Shown here one piece after another: positions 63,783 to 64,000 of a DNA stretch of 64,000 bases. The DNA is from Mucilaginibacter geliditolerans. GTDB taxonomy: Bacteria; Bacteroidota; Bacteroidia; Sphingobacteriales; Sphingobacteriaceae. The position numbers and the translations under genes were made by a program. The stretch covers positions 30,447-94,446 of the forward strand of contig NZ_JACHBY010000013.1 of the NCBI RefSeq assembly GCF_014200495.1, written 5' to 3'. Under the pieces are notes generated by a model. The model ran no database searches, was not told the origin of the DNA, and worked only from the letters and a program-made list of their open reading frames with translations. Position 1 is the first letter of the stretch, and each line of letters begins with the position of its first letter.

Positions 63783-64000
63783 TTGAAAAAATTAACAACA
63801 GCAATCATCATTTTACTGGTTTTTAATATGACGGCTAAAGCGCAGTCGAAACTGGTAACACTCGATTCCTATTTTAACGATGAACACCGGAAGAACGCTG
63901 AAGGAGCATTGGAGTCCTATCATTATAAATGGGAAGAAACAGATAACAATGGCTTTTCTATTTTGGCGGATGTTTTTAAAAAACATGGTGCGGCATTAAC
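63783..64000 (+). CDS. DUF4350-like secreted protein, N-terminal part (continues beyond the window)
   Basis: A TTG at 63783 opens a frame that runs to the end of the window. It begins with a signal peptide (KKLTTAIIILLVFNMTAKAQ). LVTLDSYFNDEHRKNAEGAL and HYKWEETDNNGFSILADVF resemble the start of DUF4350-type proteins that occur in pectin and uronic-acid loci, often with GH88/GH105 unsaturated uronyl hydrolases. That link is from memory. If right, it supports an unsaturated-uronide pathway after the lyases. The TTG start is inferred, as no ATG is well placed before the signal peptide. Confidence 0.55.
   Translation, partial: MKKLTTAIIILLVFNMTAKAQSKLVTLDSYFNDEHRKNAEGALESYHYKWEETDNNGFSILADVFKKHGAAL

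Noticed and set aside
1..64000. tRNA, rRNA, CRISPR arrays, complete insertion sequences
   Set aside because: Looked for regular spacers, transposase-type motifs and conserved RNA blocks; none seen by eye. Small RNA genes could be missed without a covariance-model search.

Overview
The window looks like a chromosomal segment of a glycan-degrading Bacteroidota, most likely a Sphingobacteriaceae soil type such as Mucilaginibacter or Pedobacter. The reasons are the repeated SusC/SusD pairs, a FecI-like sigma factor with a FecR anti-sigma factor, a hybrid two-component system (HTCS), TAnnTTTG-type -7 promoter elements and weak Shine-Dalgarno signals. Genus and species are inference. I saw no rRNA, tRNA or CRISPR array.

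Layout. (1) 1-1177: 3' end of a SusD-like gene and its terminator, the tail of a locus to the left. (2) 1388-4794: a decayed AraC-type regulator and an orphan secreted GH2 enzyme. (3) 4909-10227: a metal-homeostasis block. A leftward operon carries a TonB-dependent receptor, an MntR-like repressor and an Nramp transporter (MntH). It is divergent from a second MntR-like repressor, and a 14+14 bp inverted repeat lies between them. (4) 10228-11385: a gene-poor stretch with a leader-like repeat, a decayed helix-turn-helix gene and two LacI-type palindromes. (5) 11386-25520: PUL 1, with ECF sigma factor, FecR, STN-type SusC, SusD, GH2 with an F5/8C-like domain, acid phosphatase, metallophosphoesterase and GH3 with PA14. 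An integrase stub follows. (6) 26023-33573, leftward: a GH3-GH3-acyltransferase operon and a SusR/DUF6377-like regulator. (7) 33863-35830: MFS transporter and DeoR regulator, with a 38-bp perfect palindrome on the MFS start codon. (8) 36059-64000 and beyond: PUL 2.

PUL 2 carries a GH28-like beta-helix enzyme, GH97, ROK kinase, LacI regulator, SusC/SusD, an IPT/LamG surface lipoprotein, three alginate-lyase-fold (PF05426-like) lyases, an HTCS, two paralogous esterase-like proteins of no family I can name, a GH97 stub, a beta-helix protein and the start of a DUF4350-like gene. The enzymes suggest an acidic (uronic-acid-containing), probably esterified polysaccharide that is cleaved outside or in the periplasm, imported by SusC/D and trimmed.

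The strongest new observation is a C-rich box (core TTTGACC followed by TAACCCCCT) found six times upstream of PUL 2 transcription units. In every copy the core lies exactly 34 bp before a TAnnTTTG-like -7 element. I infer that it is the operator of the HTCS encoded inside the locus. It also defines the transcription units and settles several start codons.
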